Shown here in pieces: positions 39,596-47,728 of a stretch of 55,314 nucleotides of DNA. A program made the translations under genes and the position numbers. The stretch spans positions 1-55,314 of the forward strand of contig NZ_CDBR01000089.1 in NCBI RefSeq assembly GCF_000819685.1, in the 5' to 3' direction. The notes under the pieces were generated by a model that did not search any database, was not told the origin of the DNA, and saw only the letters and a program-made list of their open reading frames with translations. The stretch's first letter is position 1. Each line of letters begins with the position of its first letter. The DNA is from Aeromonas allosaccharophila (GTDB taxonomy: Bacteria > Pseudomonadota > Gammaproteobacteria > Enterobacterales > Aeromonadaceae).

Positions 39596-40234
39596 ATGGC
39601 CAGACGAACCAAAGAAGAGGCGCAGCAAACCCGCTGCCACATCATGAGCACGGCGCTGGATCTGTTCTGCTCTCAGGGCCTGGCCAAGACCAGCCTGACC
39701 GACATCGCCAGGGCGGCAGACCTGACCCGCGGGGCCATCTATTGGCACTTCAAGAACAAGGATGAACTCTTCATTTCGCTCTGGCAGGAGCTCTGCAGCC
39801 CCCTTGCCCACCAGCTCGATGCCTGCCTCAATCCAGATGAGCCGGATCCGCTGGGGCAACTGCGCCTCTTCTTCGAAGGGGTGCTCCACAGCTTCATTCA
39901 CAATCCGGCCCAGCGGCAGATGTTCACCATCCTGTTCAATCTCGAATCGCTGGAGGGGGAAGCCATTTCCCTGCGCGAACATATCCGCAGCCAGTCCGCC
40001 AACTTCTTCCGGGATCTGGAGACGACCCTGGCCAACGCGGTACGCCGGGGCCAGCTGCCCGCCAACCTCAACCTGCAGCGCGCCGCCACCCTGCTCCACT
40101 GCACCCTGGATGGCTACATCATCAACTGGCTGCACTTTCCGGGGCGGATCGACCTGCAGAGTGAGTCCGGCTTCCTGATAGAGAGCATGTTCACCATGCT
40201 GGCCCAGCCCCACGGGCCCGCCTGCGGCCGCTAA
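39596..40234 (+). CDS. acrR: TetR-family repressor AcrR
   Basis: 212-residue TetR regulator. The N-terminal DNA-binding domain starts MARRTKEEAQQTR, with TSLTDIARAADLTRGAIYWH as the helix-turn-helix and FKNKDELF after it, as in AcrR. The C-terminal ligand domain is diverse. ATG 39596 is chosen because it aligns with AcrR; the GTG at 39563 would extend it into the operator. It is expected to repress acrAB and itself and to be released by pump substrates. Confidence 0.94.
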   Translation: MARRTKEEAQQTRCHIMSTALDLFCSQGLAKTSLTDIARAADLTRGAIYWHFKNKDELFISLWQELCSPLAHQLDACLNPDEPDPLGQLRLFFEGVLHSFIHNPAQRQMFTILFNLESLEGEAISLREHIRSQSANFFRDLETTLANAVRRGQLPANLNLQRAATLLHCTLDGYIINWLHFPGRIDLQSESGFLIESMFTMLAQPHGPACGR

Positions 40235-40267
40235 CCGGCTCCGGCAACTCCCACACATCTAAACAAC

Positions 40268-40303
40268 CGGGGTCTGACCGCTCGCTTTGGCAGTCAGGCC
40301 CCG
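40268..40303. terminator. Hairpin after acrR
   Basis: Stem CGGGGTCTGAC/GTCAGGCCCCG with one G-T pair and a 14-nt loop, followed by ATTTGTTAAAAT. It is a probable terminator for acrR, with a weak T-tract. The upstream A-rich side would also allow minus-strand use. Confidence 0.6.
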
Positions 40304-40342
40304 ATTTGTTAAAATGTGCGCCCCCTGCTTGAGGTAACCCCT

Positions 40343-40894
40343 GTGCCACACTCCGACGCCATCCCCGCTTCCCGGCCCTTGAACGACCAGCATGCCCGCG
40401 CTCGGGTCGCCTTTGTGGCGCGCCTCAAACCCGGTGCCCATCTGCTCAATGGTCAGTGCGGTATGGGGGAGGATCTGTGCTGGCTGCGTGCAGAGGGGTA
40501 TGTGGTCACCGCCTGTGACGCGGTGCTGGCCGACGCCAAAGTTGCCTCGCAGCAATCCGGACAAGCGGTGCGGGTATGCCCGCTGGCGCCGATGCACTCG
40601 GTGCTCCCTTACGATGGCATCTGGCTAAGCCGCCCGCTTGATAGCGAAGCAGCTACCCTTGCCCCCCTGTTGCAACAACTGGCGACCCTGCTCAAAGCAG
40701 GCGCTCCGCTCTGCTTCCCTCTGCAGCCAAGCGGCAAGATAAGCCACGATCAGCTACAGCAACTGGTCACCACATCCGGCATAGCGCTGCAACTGGCTCC
40801 GTTCAAAACCGTACCAACCAACACGTCAGATTCCGCAAGTCAACACGCCAGCCAATACGTCATCATGCTGCGTGGCGATCATCCGGCTACCTAA
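40343..40894 (+). CDS. SAM-dependent methyltransferase-like protein
   Basis: 183-residue protein resembling small class I methyltransferases. It has a motif-I-like LNGQCGMGEDLCWLRAEGY with a following acidic residue in TACDAVLADAK, then IWLSRPLDSEAATLAPLLQQ. The first Gly-rich loop is weaker than in most members, so catalytic activity is uncertain. GTG 40343 is chosen because it follows TGAGGT at good spacing; ATG 40316 lacks a ribosome site. Single gene between acrR and the symporter. Confidence 0.6.
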   Translation: MPHSDAIPASRPLNDQHARARVAFVARLKPGAHLLNGQCGMGEDLCWLRAEGYVVTACDAVLADAKVASQQSGQAVRVCPLAPMHSVLPYDGIWLSRPLDSEAATLAPLLQQLATLLKAGAPLCFPLQPSGKISHDQLQQLVTTSGIALQLAPFKTVPTNTSDSASQHASQYVIMLRGDHPAT

Positions 40895-41086
40895 CGGGCT
40901 AATTCAGCACGGATTTTCCAGCTCAACGCCAAGCCGACAGCTAGTCGGCGATCTTGGCTTTCGACAATATTTAACTCGGCGTTAACGCATAAAAGGCAGA
41001 CATAACACGGCTTACGTGTTAAAAAGTGTGATTAACATCAAATTTTAATAACAAAACAGACAATACAACCAACTCCGGATTTCCTT

Positions 41087-42277
41087 ATGAAACTTGTCCT
41101 GAAACTCATTGCTGGCATCCTTGCCGGTCTCTTGCTCGGTCTCTACGCCCCTGAGTGGGTGGCGCGCGTGCTGTTTACGGCCAAGACAGTGATAGGTCAG
41201 CTGATCACCTTCACCATTCCGCTCATCATTCTGTTCTTCATCATGAGCGGCATCGCCAGCCTGCCGAAAAACTCCGGCAGGCTGCTGGGCAAAACCGTGG
41301 CCCTCTCCTACTGCTCCACCATTCTGGCGGGGCTGTTCGCCTTTACCGTGGCAAGCCACCTGATCCCGCAGCTCACCACCGCCGCCGAGCCCACCACGGC
41401 CACGGCCATCAAGCTCGCCTCCTACGTCAATCTGGAGATCCCGCCGCTGTTTGGCGTGATGTCGGCGCTGGCCGCCGCCTTTGTGTTCGGCATCGGCATC
41501 AGCGCCACCCAGGCCACCGATCTGCGCCGGGTAGCCGATCAGGGGCGTGACATCATCGACCGCCTGCTGGCCAAGGTGATCATCCCGCTGCTGCCGTTCT
41601 ATATCGCCGGGGTCTTTGTCGAGATGACGGTAGAAGGCACCGTGTTCGCTACCCTGAAAACCTTCGGCGTGGTGCTGGTGATGGCGATCCTGATGCACTG
41701 GATCTGGCTCTCCGTGCTGTTTATCGGCACCGGTCTGGCCCTTGGCCGCTCACCGGCACAGCTCATCAAGAACATGCTGCCCGCCTACTTCACCGCGCTG
41801 GGGACCATGTCGAGCGCCGCCACCATTCCGGTCGCCCTGCAATCGAGCAAGAACAACGGGGTGAGCGACGGCATCGCCAACTTCACCGTGCCGCTATGCG
41901 CCACCATTCACCTCTGTGGCTCCACCATTACCCTGGTCACCTGCGCCACCGCGGTGATGTTCCTCTCCGAACATCTGGCCATTCCGGGCATCGAGACCAT
42001 GCTCCCCTTCATCATGATGCTGGGGGTGATCATGATCGCCGCACCGGGTGCGCCGGGTGGTGGCGTGATGTCGGCGCTGGGCCTGCTCACCTCCATGCTC
42101 GGCTTCGGTGAAGCCTCCATCGCCCTGATGATCGCCCTCTATCTGGCACAGGACAGCTTCGGCACCGCCTGCAACGTCACCGGTGACGGCGTGATTGCCC
42201 TGTGGGCCGATCGCTTCGCCAACGGCAGCGAGAGCACTGAAAGCGCATCCCCTGTGGCCGAGGCCGAACAGGCGTAA
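41087..42277 (+). CDS. Dicarboxylate/amino acid:cation symporter (DAACS)
   Basis: 396-residue polytopic protein of the glutamate/dicarboxylate symporter fold, with eight helices and two re-entrant hairpins expected. N-terminal LLLGLYAPEWVARV, the HP1-type serine-rich GTMSSAATIPVALQSS, the TM7-like FTVPLCATIHLCGSTITLV, and HP2 PGAPGGGVMSALG are visible. The usual NMDGT motif is replaced by IHLCGS, so it belongs to a divergent subgroup and the substrate cannot be named. A strong terminator follows. Confidence 0.88.
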   Translation: MKLVLKLIAGILAGLLLGLYAPEWVARVLFTAKTVIGQLITFTIPLIILFFIMSGIASLPKNSGRLLGKTVALSYCSTILAGLFAFTVASHLIPQLTTAAEPTTATAIKLASYVNLEIPPLFGVMSALAAAFVFGIGISATQATDLRRVADQGRDIIDRLLAKVIIPLLPFYIAGVFVEMTVEGTVFATLKTFGVVLVMAILMHWIWLSVLFIGTGLALGRSPAQLIKNMLPAYFTALGTMSSAATIPVALQSSKNNGVSDGIANFTVPLCATIHLCGSTITLVTCATAVMFLSEHLAIPGIETMLPFIMMLGVIMIAAPGAPGGGVMSALGLLTSMLGFGEASIALMIALYLAQDSFGTACNVTGDGVIALWADRFANGSESTESASPVAEAEQA

Positions 42278-42316
42278 GCTCGCCGGGAAGGCAACCGCCA
42301 TCCTCTATCAAAAACC

Positions 42317-42343
42317 GCAGGCCCGAACCATGTTCGGGCCTGC
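42317..42343 (+). terminator. Terminator after the symporter
   Basis: Stem GCAGGCCCGAAC/GTTCGGGCCTGC with loop CAT, followed by GTCGTTTCTG. It lies 40 bp after the symporter stop; the T-tract is interrupted. Confidence 0.75.
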
Positions 42344-42449
42344 GTCGTTTCTGCCACCTTCACTACTTTTGTACGTCTTCCTCTCCCCCCTCTTTACCCC
42401 TCTCTGCCATAAACAGCATTCGCGCAACCCTCTACATCCGACAAAATTA

Positions 42450-42491
42450 TTGGCATATGCCACATATGAGCGTATAAATGGCGTATGCCAA
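42450..42491. promoter_or_regulatory. Inverted repeat operator candidate upstream of the DUF134 gene
   Basis: Half-sites TTGGCATA (42450-42457) and TATGCCAA (42484-42491) are exact inverted repeats 26 bp apart, with ATATGAG and GTATAAAT in between. The repeat ends 12 bp from the ATG and overlaps the likely promoter, so it is a plausible autoregulatory site for the DNA-binding DUF134 protein. Confidence 0.55.
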
Positions 42492-42503
42492 TTAGGAGCC
42501 ACC

Positions 42504-42818
42504 ATGCCAAGACCCAAGATTGCCCGCCAGATCTGTGGCCGCCCCGCCAACAGCTGCTTCAAACCCAATGGCCGCCCCATGCACCAGCTGGAGCAGGTCA
42601 CCCTGGCCCCTGACGAGTTCGAGGCGCTGCGCCTCGTCGACCTTCAAGGAATGCAGCAGCAGGAGGCCGCTCTGGTGATGGGGGTCTCTCGTCAGACCCT
42701 GGCCAATATCCTGAAAAAAGGGCGCTACAAGGTGGTGGAATGTCTGAGTCTGGGCAAAGCATTGATGATGCAACCTGCCGAGCCCGACCACCAAACCAGT
42801 GGAGAAGATCCGAAATGA
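42504..42818 (+). CDS. DUF134 family DNA-binding protein
   Basis: 104-residue protein of the DUF134 family. It begins MPRPKIARQICGRPANSCFK, continues with LAPDEFEALRLVDLQGMQQ and a helix-turn-helix (EAALVMGVSRQTLANILKKG). Members usually neighbour NifX/NifB-type iron-molybdenum-cofactor-domain genes, as here. The ribosome site TTAGGAGCCACC precedes ATG 42504. The stop overlaps the next start (ATGA), so the two are translated together. The regulatory target is unknown. Confidence 0.9.
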   Translation: MPRPKIARQICGRPANSCFKPNGRPMHQLEQVTLAPDEFEALRLVDLQGMQQQEAALVMGVSRQTLANILKKGRYKVVECLSLGKALMMQPAEPDHQTSGEDPK

Positions 42819-43303
42819 ATGCTGTCACAAACATCCCCTGTAACAGCGCTCTGATGCTGAGTCAGGGCCTGCTGGCCGGCCACTTTACCCGTGCCGAGCA
42901 GTTGCAGATCCTCAGCCCCGAAGGGAGCGTCATCGCCACCCTGGCCAACCCGGCCGCAGCCGAAGGCTGCCACGGCAAGCAGGGGCTGCTCGACGCCCTC
43001 GCTCATCATCAGGTGGGTCAGTTGGTGGTGCGCAATATCGGCGAGCGGATGCTGGGGCGCCTGCTGGCGGCCAATATCCGGGTGCTGCAGTGCCGCTCTG
43101 CCCGCCTGCCGCTACCCGCGCTGCTGGCCCCTGCCAATCTGCAACCTCTCACCGAGGCCAGTCAGGGCCGCCCGTCTCGCCGTCATCAGAGCAAGGCGGC
43201 GATCCGTGCCATCCAGCCTGTTGGCACTGGCCAGAGCCATGCCGATTGTCATGGTGGTTGCAACAGCAACTCAGGTCACTGTTGCGCCAGTGGTGGCAAT
43301 TAG
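42815..43303 (+). CDS. NifX/dinitrogenase iron-molybdenum cofactor domain protein
   Basis: 162-residue protein with a Nitro_FeMo-Co-type domain over residues about 15-105 (LLAGHFTRAEQLQILSPEG, then VGQLVVRNIGERMLGRLLAA). It has a Gly/Cys/His-rich tail (HADCHGGCNSNSGHCC) that could bind metal. Outside nitrogen fixers such proteins are assumed to act in iron-sulfur or metal handling. The frame ends at TAG 43301-43303, but the same frame continues with further Cys/His-rich codons and a TGA before joining the next gene. Confidence 0.8.
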   Translation: MNAVTNIPCNSALMLSQGLLAGHFTRAEQLQILSPEGSVIATLANPAAAEGCHGKQGLLDALAHHQVGQLVVRNIGERMLGRLLAANIRVLQCRSARLPLPALLAPANLQPLTEASQGRPSRRHQSKAAIRAIQPVGTGQSHADCHGGCNSNSGHCCASGGN

Positions 43304-43429
43304 GCAGAGAGCCCACGACAAGGCCATACTTGTTGTCACGGCAATGAGGGCGCAGGCCAACAGGGCGGTTGCTGCCATCATCACTGATGCCATCGCCGTG
43401 CATGTCATCACCATCAAGGAGAAGAGATC
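43304..43429 (+). other. Cys/His-rich readthrough frame between stops
   Basis: In the same frame as the NifX-domain gene, codons after the TAG read HTCCHGNEGAGQQGGCCHHH, then TGA (43385-43387), then CHRRACHHHQGEE, and run directly into the start of the small Cys protein at 43430. The composition matches the tail of the upstream protein, so this is either a recently truncated C-terminus or sequence translated by readthrough. Confidence 0.6.
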
Positions 43430-43615
43430 ATGTCCATCTGGTTGTTGAGCCTGCTCGCCTCGTTCGTACTGATCCTGGCCATGGGCACCATCATCTGGTG
43501 GCGCCAATACCAGCTTGCCCAGAAGCGGGAAGATAAAGAGGTGCGCCCCTGTGGCTGCTCCAGCGCCTGCGCGGATCACCTCTACCAGATCAGCGAGCCG
43601 ACGCCCAAAAAGTAA
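43430..43615 (+). CDS. Small membrane-anchored Cys-cluster protein
   Basis: 61-residue protein with one N-terminal membrane helix (WLLSLLASFVLILAMGTIIW) and a cysteine cluster CGCSSAC near residue 42. It resembles the small FeoB-associated Cys-rich membrane proteins. ATG 43430 is preceded by AAGGAGAAGAGATC. It is the last gene of the DUF134/NifX operon and is followed by a terminator. A metal-related role is inferred from the cysteines and the context only. Confidence 0.7.
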   Translation: MSIWLLSLLASFVLILAMGTIIWWRQYQLAQKREDKEVRPCGCSSACADHLYQISEPTPKK

Positions 43616-43681
43616 ACTGACCGCAAACGCCATAATAAGGTCGGCAAAATAAAGGCGCATGAAATAGAAAGGCGCATAAAA

Positions 43682-43710
43682 GAGAGGGGCACCTGCTGGT
43701 GCCCCCTCTC
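43682..43710 (+). terminator. Terminator of the DUF134/NifX operon
   Basis: Stem core GGGGCACC/GGTGCCCC extended by GAGA/TCTC with a single bulged C, loop TGCT, followed by TATTTATT. Confidence 0.8.
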
Positions 43711-43766
43711 TATTTATTCCTCGTCATGCTTGAACCACTGCTTGCCCCCGCACTCACCACGACCGC

Positions 43767-44891
43767 TCAACCCGACTCAGCACCGCTGGCCGTCTCTCCC
43801 GCCGAACGGGCCGGATCCTGATACTGCTGATAGATGGCATAAAACTCGGCCTTGTTGTGCAGGGCCGCGGCGACGCAGGCAGGATCGAACTGGCTGCCGG
43901 CATGCTCCTCCAGATAGGCAAACGCCATCTCGAACGGTCAGGCCTGCTTGTAGGGGCGCTCGCTGGTCAGGGCATCAAACACATCGGCTACCGTCACGAT
44001 GCGGGCCGCCAGCGGAATGGCCTCCCCCACCAATCCTTGCGGATAACCGGTGCCGTCGAAGCGCTCGTGATGATAGGCAATAATATTGGTCAGCATATCG
44101 GTGTGATGAATGCCATCGAGACCAAACTCGTTGATCATCAGGTTGATCATCTCCTGCCCCTTGCCGGGGTGGCTCTTCATCACCTCAAACTCTTCCGGCC
44201 CCAACTTGCCCGGCTTGAGCAAAATGGCATCCGGCACCGCGATCTTGCCGATGTCGTGCAGCTCCGAGAAGAGATAGATAAACTCCACCTCCTCATCGCT
44301 CAACCCGCAACTCGGTGCCAGTGTCCTGGCGATCAGCCGGGAGTAGGCCGACATCCGGTGCAGATGGTTGGCGGTCTCCTCATCCCGATAACGGCTGAAC
44401 TCCCGCGCCGTAGTCAGCGCGCCGCCAAGGGTCTGGATGGAGAAAAACTCCACCGCAATGATGGCCGACAACACCTGGGCATAGGCCGACAGCTCGCTGC
44501 GGATCGGCTCGTTGAAGTAGCGCGGCTCCATCGCATCGCAAAACAGAAAGCCAAACAACTTGCTGTTGAACAGCAGCGGCTCGGTATAGCTGGAGGCATA
44601 GCCCGCCTCCAGCAGCTTGCGGCTGTGCTCCGACGCCGAGCCACGCAGGGCGTCGAGATTGCCGAGCACCCGGGGCTGCTTGTGCTCCGCCAGATAGCGC
44701 AGGGAGGGGACATCGCTCAACTTCACCTCATACTGCACCAGCGGCGAGTGCCCCTCGGTACTGTGGGCGAAGGTCTTGAGCTGATCCGTATGGGGATCAT
44801 AAATCGCGATGGCCACCCGGCTCAGCTTGTCAAAACGCTCGCGCAGCGTGGCATGCACGCTCTGCATTCTCTCGCCAAATGAACTTTCCAT
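43767..44891 (-). pseudogene. HD-GYP c-di-GMP phosphodiesterase, cut by a nonsense codon
   Basis: Cytoplasmic protein with an N-terminal GAF-like region and a C-terminal HD-GYP domain: HLHRMSAYS, the catalytic ELHDIGKIAVPD (HDxGK), and HHERFDGTGYP. A TGA at 43940-43938, after SERPYKQA, ends the frame at 317 residues. Beyond it the same frame runs on for 56 codons (PFEMAFAYLEEHAGSQFDP) to a TGA at 43769-43767. A family Trp is probably replaced by the stop. ATG 44891 follows GTGGAGAAGGCG; a frame start at 44984 also exists. All metal ligands precede the stop, so partial activity is possible. Confidence 0.85.
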
Positions 44892-45182
44892 CGCCTTCTC
44901 CACCGGATCCCCGTGGTGGGAGTATAGTGACTCCCGTTGCAACCCTCCCTGCCATTGAGCCGAAAATGACAGGAAAGCCAACAAAGCGGGATCCCCGTAA
45001 CAGGCCCCGCGACAGGGGCAATAGCCCTATCGAGGGTGCGTCATTTCCGGCCATTGGTGCGACCCAATCCTGCCTGCCCGGAGATATTGTTCGGTTCTGC
45101 CATGCTGGCTGTATAGTTTTTGGTTAACCATTCCGGTAAAATCCGCGCCCTTGAATAAGAGCCACCTAAGAGTGATTGAGCG

Positions 45183-45254
45183 ATGTCCAACACAAAACAG
45201 GCCCCCAAAGTAGGATTCGTCTCCTTGGGTTGCCCAAAAGCGCTTGGTTATTAA
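45183..45254 (+). pseudogene. rimO: rimO 5' stub (native start, interrupted)
   Basis: The 23-codon frame reads [19 protein letters not shown] and then ALGY-stop. The first 19 residues match the start of RimO up to the first cluster Cys (SLGCPK). After CCAAAA the sequence changes to island DNA. The full gene lies 7.5 kb away at 52662 with a different N-terminus. This stub marks the native start and the left island junction. Confidence 0.93.
45224..45235. repeat. Left junction repeat (attL-like)
   Basis: CTTGGGTTGCCC, also present at 52802-52813 in the reconstituted rimO. It includes the inverted repeat TTGGG/CCCAA around TTG, the look of a recombination core within the rimO codons for LGCP. 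Confidence 0.7.
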
Positions 45255-45268
45255 TAGCCCCCACTAGG

Positions 45269-45287
45269 GTGGAAATAAAATTTCCAC
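45269..45287. repeat. Inverted repeat just inside the left island end
   Basis: GTGGAAAT/ATTTCCAC with a 3-nt spacer, 34 bp inside the junction core. It may be an arm-type or recombinase site, or a simple hairpin. Confidence 0.4.
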
Positions 45288-45363
45288 ATTGGCACTTACA
45301 ATTAAGTTTAGGATTCGCAGATCAACGTTATCATCAGAAATTTTTCACTACGCAGTTAAAATA

Positions 45364-45402
45364 AATAAAGCCTCTAACATGATGCATGTCAGCGGCTTTA
45401 TT
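45364..45402 (-). terminator. Terminator of the kdgK-eda-yhcH-kdgT operon
   Basis: Outer stem AATAAAGCC/GGCTTTATT with an inner ACATG/CATGT stem, preceded on the plus side by an A-rich run (TTATTTTA in the minus direction). It is 38 bp past the kdgT stop. Confidence 0.75.
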
Positions 45403-45439
45403 ACATAAAAAATAAACATGGTACGGTTAAATGGTCATA

Positions 45440-46435
45440 TCAGGCACTGCGTGATGTAGCTTGAACCGTGTCGATCATAACATTTTCCTTAATCGAGAAC
45501 CTCTTACTGTAAATAGCAGTAAGGATAGGGACAAGCACAGCCGTTACGATCACACAGGTTGCAACCAGCGCGGTTGCAGATTGAGCCACTGGTGCAAACG
45601 CCGGGTTCATCTGGGCGATTATCATCGGGTTGGCAACGGCAGCCCCGGCGGTGGAAGAAGCCGCTACCCCAGCAGTACCATTACCACCAGCCAGCCACTT
45701 GTCGGCGAAGATGAGTGGGATCCCGGTGATAACAATCACTGCCAAGCCAAGCAAAATTCCGAGTAACCCAGTCTCTATGATGACTGAGAAGTTGATGGTA
45801 TTGCCCAGTGCAAAACCGAAGAAGGGGATCAGAGTACCGGTGGCTTTACTGAAGAACTCCTTAAGATCAGAGTCCAAATTACCAAGAGCAAAACCGATAA
45901 GGAAAGGTAGGACCGCCCCAACAAAATGGTGTCCCTGGAAGGAGGCCAGCCCTGTTGCACCAAGGATAACCATGGTCATCAGAGGACCGGACTCGATAGA
46001 CATTAACACGAACGCGCCGGACTCTTCCTTAGTGCCGTACTGGTTCATCAGGCTGGCATAAAGACCGCCGTTAGTCATATCCATAGCTGAGACGAGAGCC
46101 AGAGTGGACAATCCCGCGAGCAGACCGGCCTCAATACCGTGCTCGGGTAGCAGTTGGGATGCCAGTACAGCAACCAACCAAGCTACCGCTATTTTGGTGA
46201 CTACAAGTACACCGGATTTGCGGATCACGGTGCCGGTGGCTTTGAGATTGATGGAAGCGCCGATACAGAAGAACCAGACCGCCAAGATTGGTACTGTACC
46301 TGTGATGATCCCTTTGGTGAAGCCACCATAATACTCTGCGGTACCGGGAGCAAATGTATTCAAAGTTGCGCCCAGAAGCAGCGGGATCAGCATGATCCCC
46401 CCCGGAATTTTATCCAACGTCTGTTTGATTTTCAT
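45440..46435 (-). CDS. kdgT: 2-keto-3-deoxygluconate permease
   Basis: 331-residue polytopic protein of the KdgT family. It begins [20 protein letters not shown] and has [20 protein letters not shown] and [20 protein letters not shown], typical of this proton symporter, which imports 2-keto-3-deoxygluconate (KDG). It is the last gene of the minus-strand catabolic operon; a 63-bp gap separates it from the YhcH-like gene. With kdgK and eda it completes uptake and breakdown of KDG. Confidence 0.94.
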   Translation of the reverse strand: MKIKQTLDKIPGGIMLIPLLLGATLNTFAPGTAEYYGGFTKGIITGTVPILAVWFFCIGASINLKATGTVIRKSGVLVVTKIAVAWLVAVLASQLLPEHGIEAGLLAGLSTLALVSAMDMTNGGLYASLMNQYGTKEESGAFVLMSIESGPLMTMVILGATGLASFQGHHFVGAVLPFLIGFALGNLDSDLKEFFSKATGTLIPFFGFALGNTINFSVIIETGLLGILLGLAVIVITGIPLIFADKWLAGGNGTAGVAASSTAGAAVANPMIIAQMNPAFAPVAQSATALVATCVIVTAVLVPILTAIYSKRFSIKENVMIDTVQATSRSA

Positions 46436-46498
46436 ATAGACCTCAATAATGGCAAAAGAAATAATGTAAAAATTTTCAATTCTGAATTTTTAATAATT

Positions 46499-46972
46499 TT
46501 ATTGATTGGCCAACCACGTTTTGCTGACCTTGAACACAGCTTTTTTTATCTTTTCCGATGTATTTACTTGGCAAGTCGGACGATGAACTTCACCCGGATA
46601 AAAAATGGCAAAATCACCCGTTCCAAGTAGTATCCGATTGGTAATTTCATCTTGGTCAATGAAAATCAAGTCAGGCTTGGTTTCCTGATATGAATGTGGA
46701 GAGGTAATGGTTGCACTGGTAGCGATTACCTCTTGGCCACACAACAGTATTTGAATATCGATAAACTGATCATGAAATTCACTCTTCAAGCAATCTTCAG
46801 GAGCAGTGGTTGGGCTTGAAATAAGATAAAAAACGTCATTCTCGATTATGTCGAACTTTCCATCCTGCTGGCTCAGCAAATGCTGATGGGAGCACTCTTC
46901 TCTTTGTAAAAGCTGCAATAACGGAGTGGGTAACATCGCCATTCCGAGTTGATTTATATTACCGATGATCAT
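46499..46972 (-). CDS. YhcH/YjgK/YiaL-family protein
   Basis: 157-residue beta-fold protein of the YhcH/YiaL family (DUF386), cupin-like, seen beside sialic-acid, uronate and other sugar-acid catabolic genes. Conserved pieces are HDQFIDIQILLCGQE and FAIFYPGEVHRPTCQ with a probable metal-binding His. Its exact role is uncertain; an isomerase or anomerase role has been proposed for relatives. It lies between eda (135-bp gap) and kdgT. Confidence 0.85.
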   Translation of the reverse strand: MIIGNINQLGMAMLPTPLLQLLQREECSHQHLLSQQDGKFDIIENDVFYLISSPTTAPEDCLKSEFHDQFIDIQILLCGQEVIATSATITSPHSYQETKPDLIFIDQDEITNRILLGTGDFAIFYPGEVHRPTCQVNTSEKIKKAVFKVSKTWLANQ

Positions 46973-47107
46973 GAGCCGGATTTCCTTGTCGCGTTGTCCG
47001 TCTTGATCGTCGGTACAGGCAGGCGAGCGCCGTCCATCGAGCGAGTAAGATCGGAGTTATCGTTACGTATCTGTGGTATGGGCCCAGTGGCCGAGCCCGA
47101 ATGAGAG

Positions 47108-47728
47108 TTAGAGTGCCGCCATGGCATCCCGTGCAAGCGAGCCAATCTTGTCCCACTCCCGCCGCTCGATGAGATCAGCCGGGACCATCCAGGTACCGCC
47201 GCAGGCAAACACTGTCCCTTGGGCCAGATAATCCTTCACATTACTCGGGCTGATACCGCCGGTAGGCATAAAAGTAACGGGATAGACGGCGCTTAGGGCC
47301 TTGAGCATGGCCAGCCCGCCGGAAGCCTCTGCCGGGAAGAACTTGAGTGTATGCAGACCAAGCTCCATTGCTTGCTCAACCAGGCTGGGATTATTGACTC
47401 CAGGGATGATAGGTACACCTCGCGCCTGGCAATACTGAACGATCCGTGGATTGAGTCCTGGGCTGACGATGAAATCCACCCCTGCTTCTATAGCCTGATC
47501 CACTTGGGCTGTAGTGAGCACGGTCCCCGCCCCGATGGTCATGTTGGGGAAGGCTGCTCGCAATTGACGGATTGCATCGGCCGCAGCGGGTGTGCGGAAA
47601 GTGATTTCCGCGCTCGGCATGCCGTTGTCCATCAAAGCCTGACCAAGGGCCACGGCATCATCGGCATTCTTGATAGCGATGACGGGGATGATCTTCAGGC
47701 TGGACAGTTGTTCAAGCAATACTGACAT
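47108..47728 (-). CDS. eda: KDPG aldolase
   Basis: 206-residue class I aldolase that splits 2-keto-3-deoxy-6-phosphogluconate into pyruvate and glyceraldehyde-3-phosphate. It has EITFRTPAAADAI with the catalytic Glu, TIGAGTVLT, VSPGLNP, and the Schiff-base Lys in HTLKFFPAEASGG. ATG 47728 follows GTGAGGAATCCC and overlaps the kdgK end by 17 nt; the frame extends to 47824 without support. Upper steps are provided by kdgK. Confidence 0.95.
   Translation of the reverse strand: MSVLLEQLSSLKIIPVIAIKNADDAVALGQALMDNGMPSAEITFRTPAAADAIRQLRAAFPNMTIGAGTVLTTAQVDQAIEAGVDFIVSPGLNPRIVQYCQARGVPIIPGVNNPSLVEQAMELGLHTLKFFPAEASGGLAMLKALSAVYPVTFMPTGGISPSNVKDYLAQGTVFACGGTWMVPADLIERREWDKIGSLARDAMAAL

Noticed and set aside
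41045..41698. 217-codon minus-strand frame opposite the symporter
   Set aside because: His/Gly/Gln-rich shadow of the symporter codons.
43385..43387. TGA as a selenocysteine codon in the Cys/His-rich frame
   Set aside because: The frame is already closed by TAG upstream, and no SECIS-like hairpin was recognised after the TGA.
45183..45254. Small functional gene at the left rimO stub
   Set aside because: It matches the RimO start exactly and stops right after the junction; it is a remnant.
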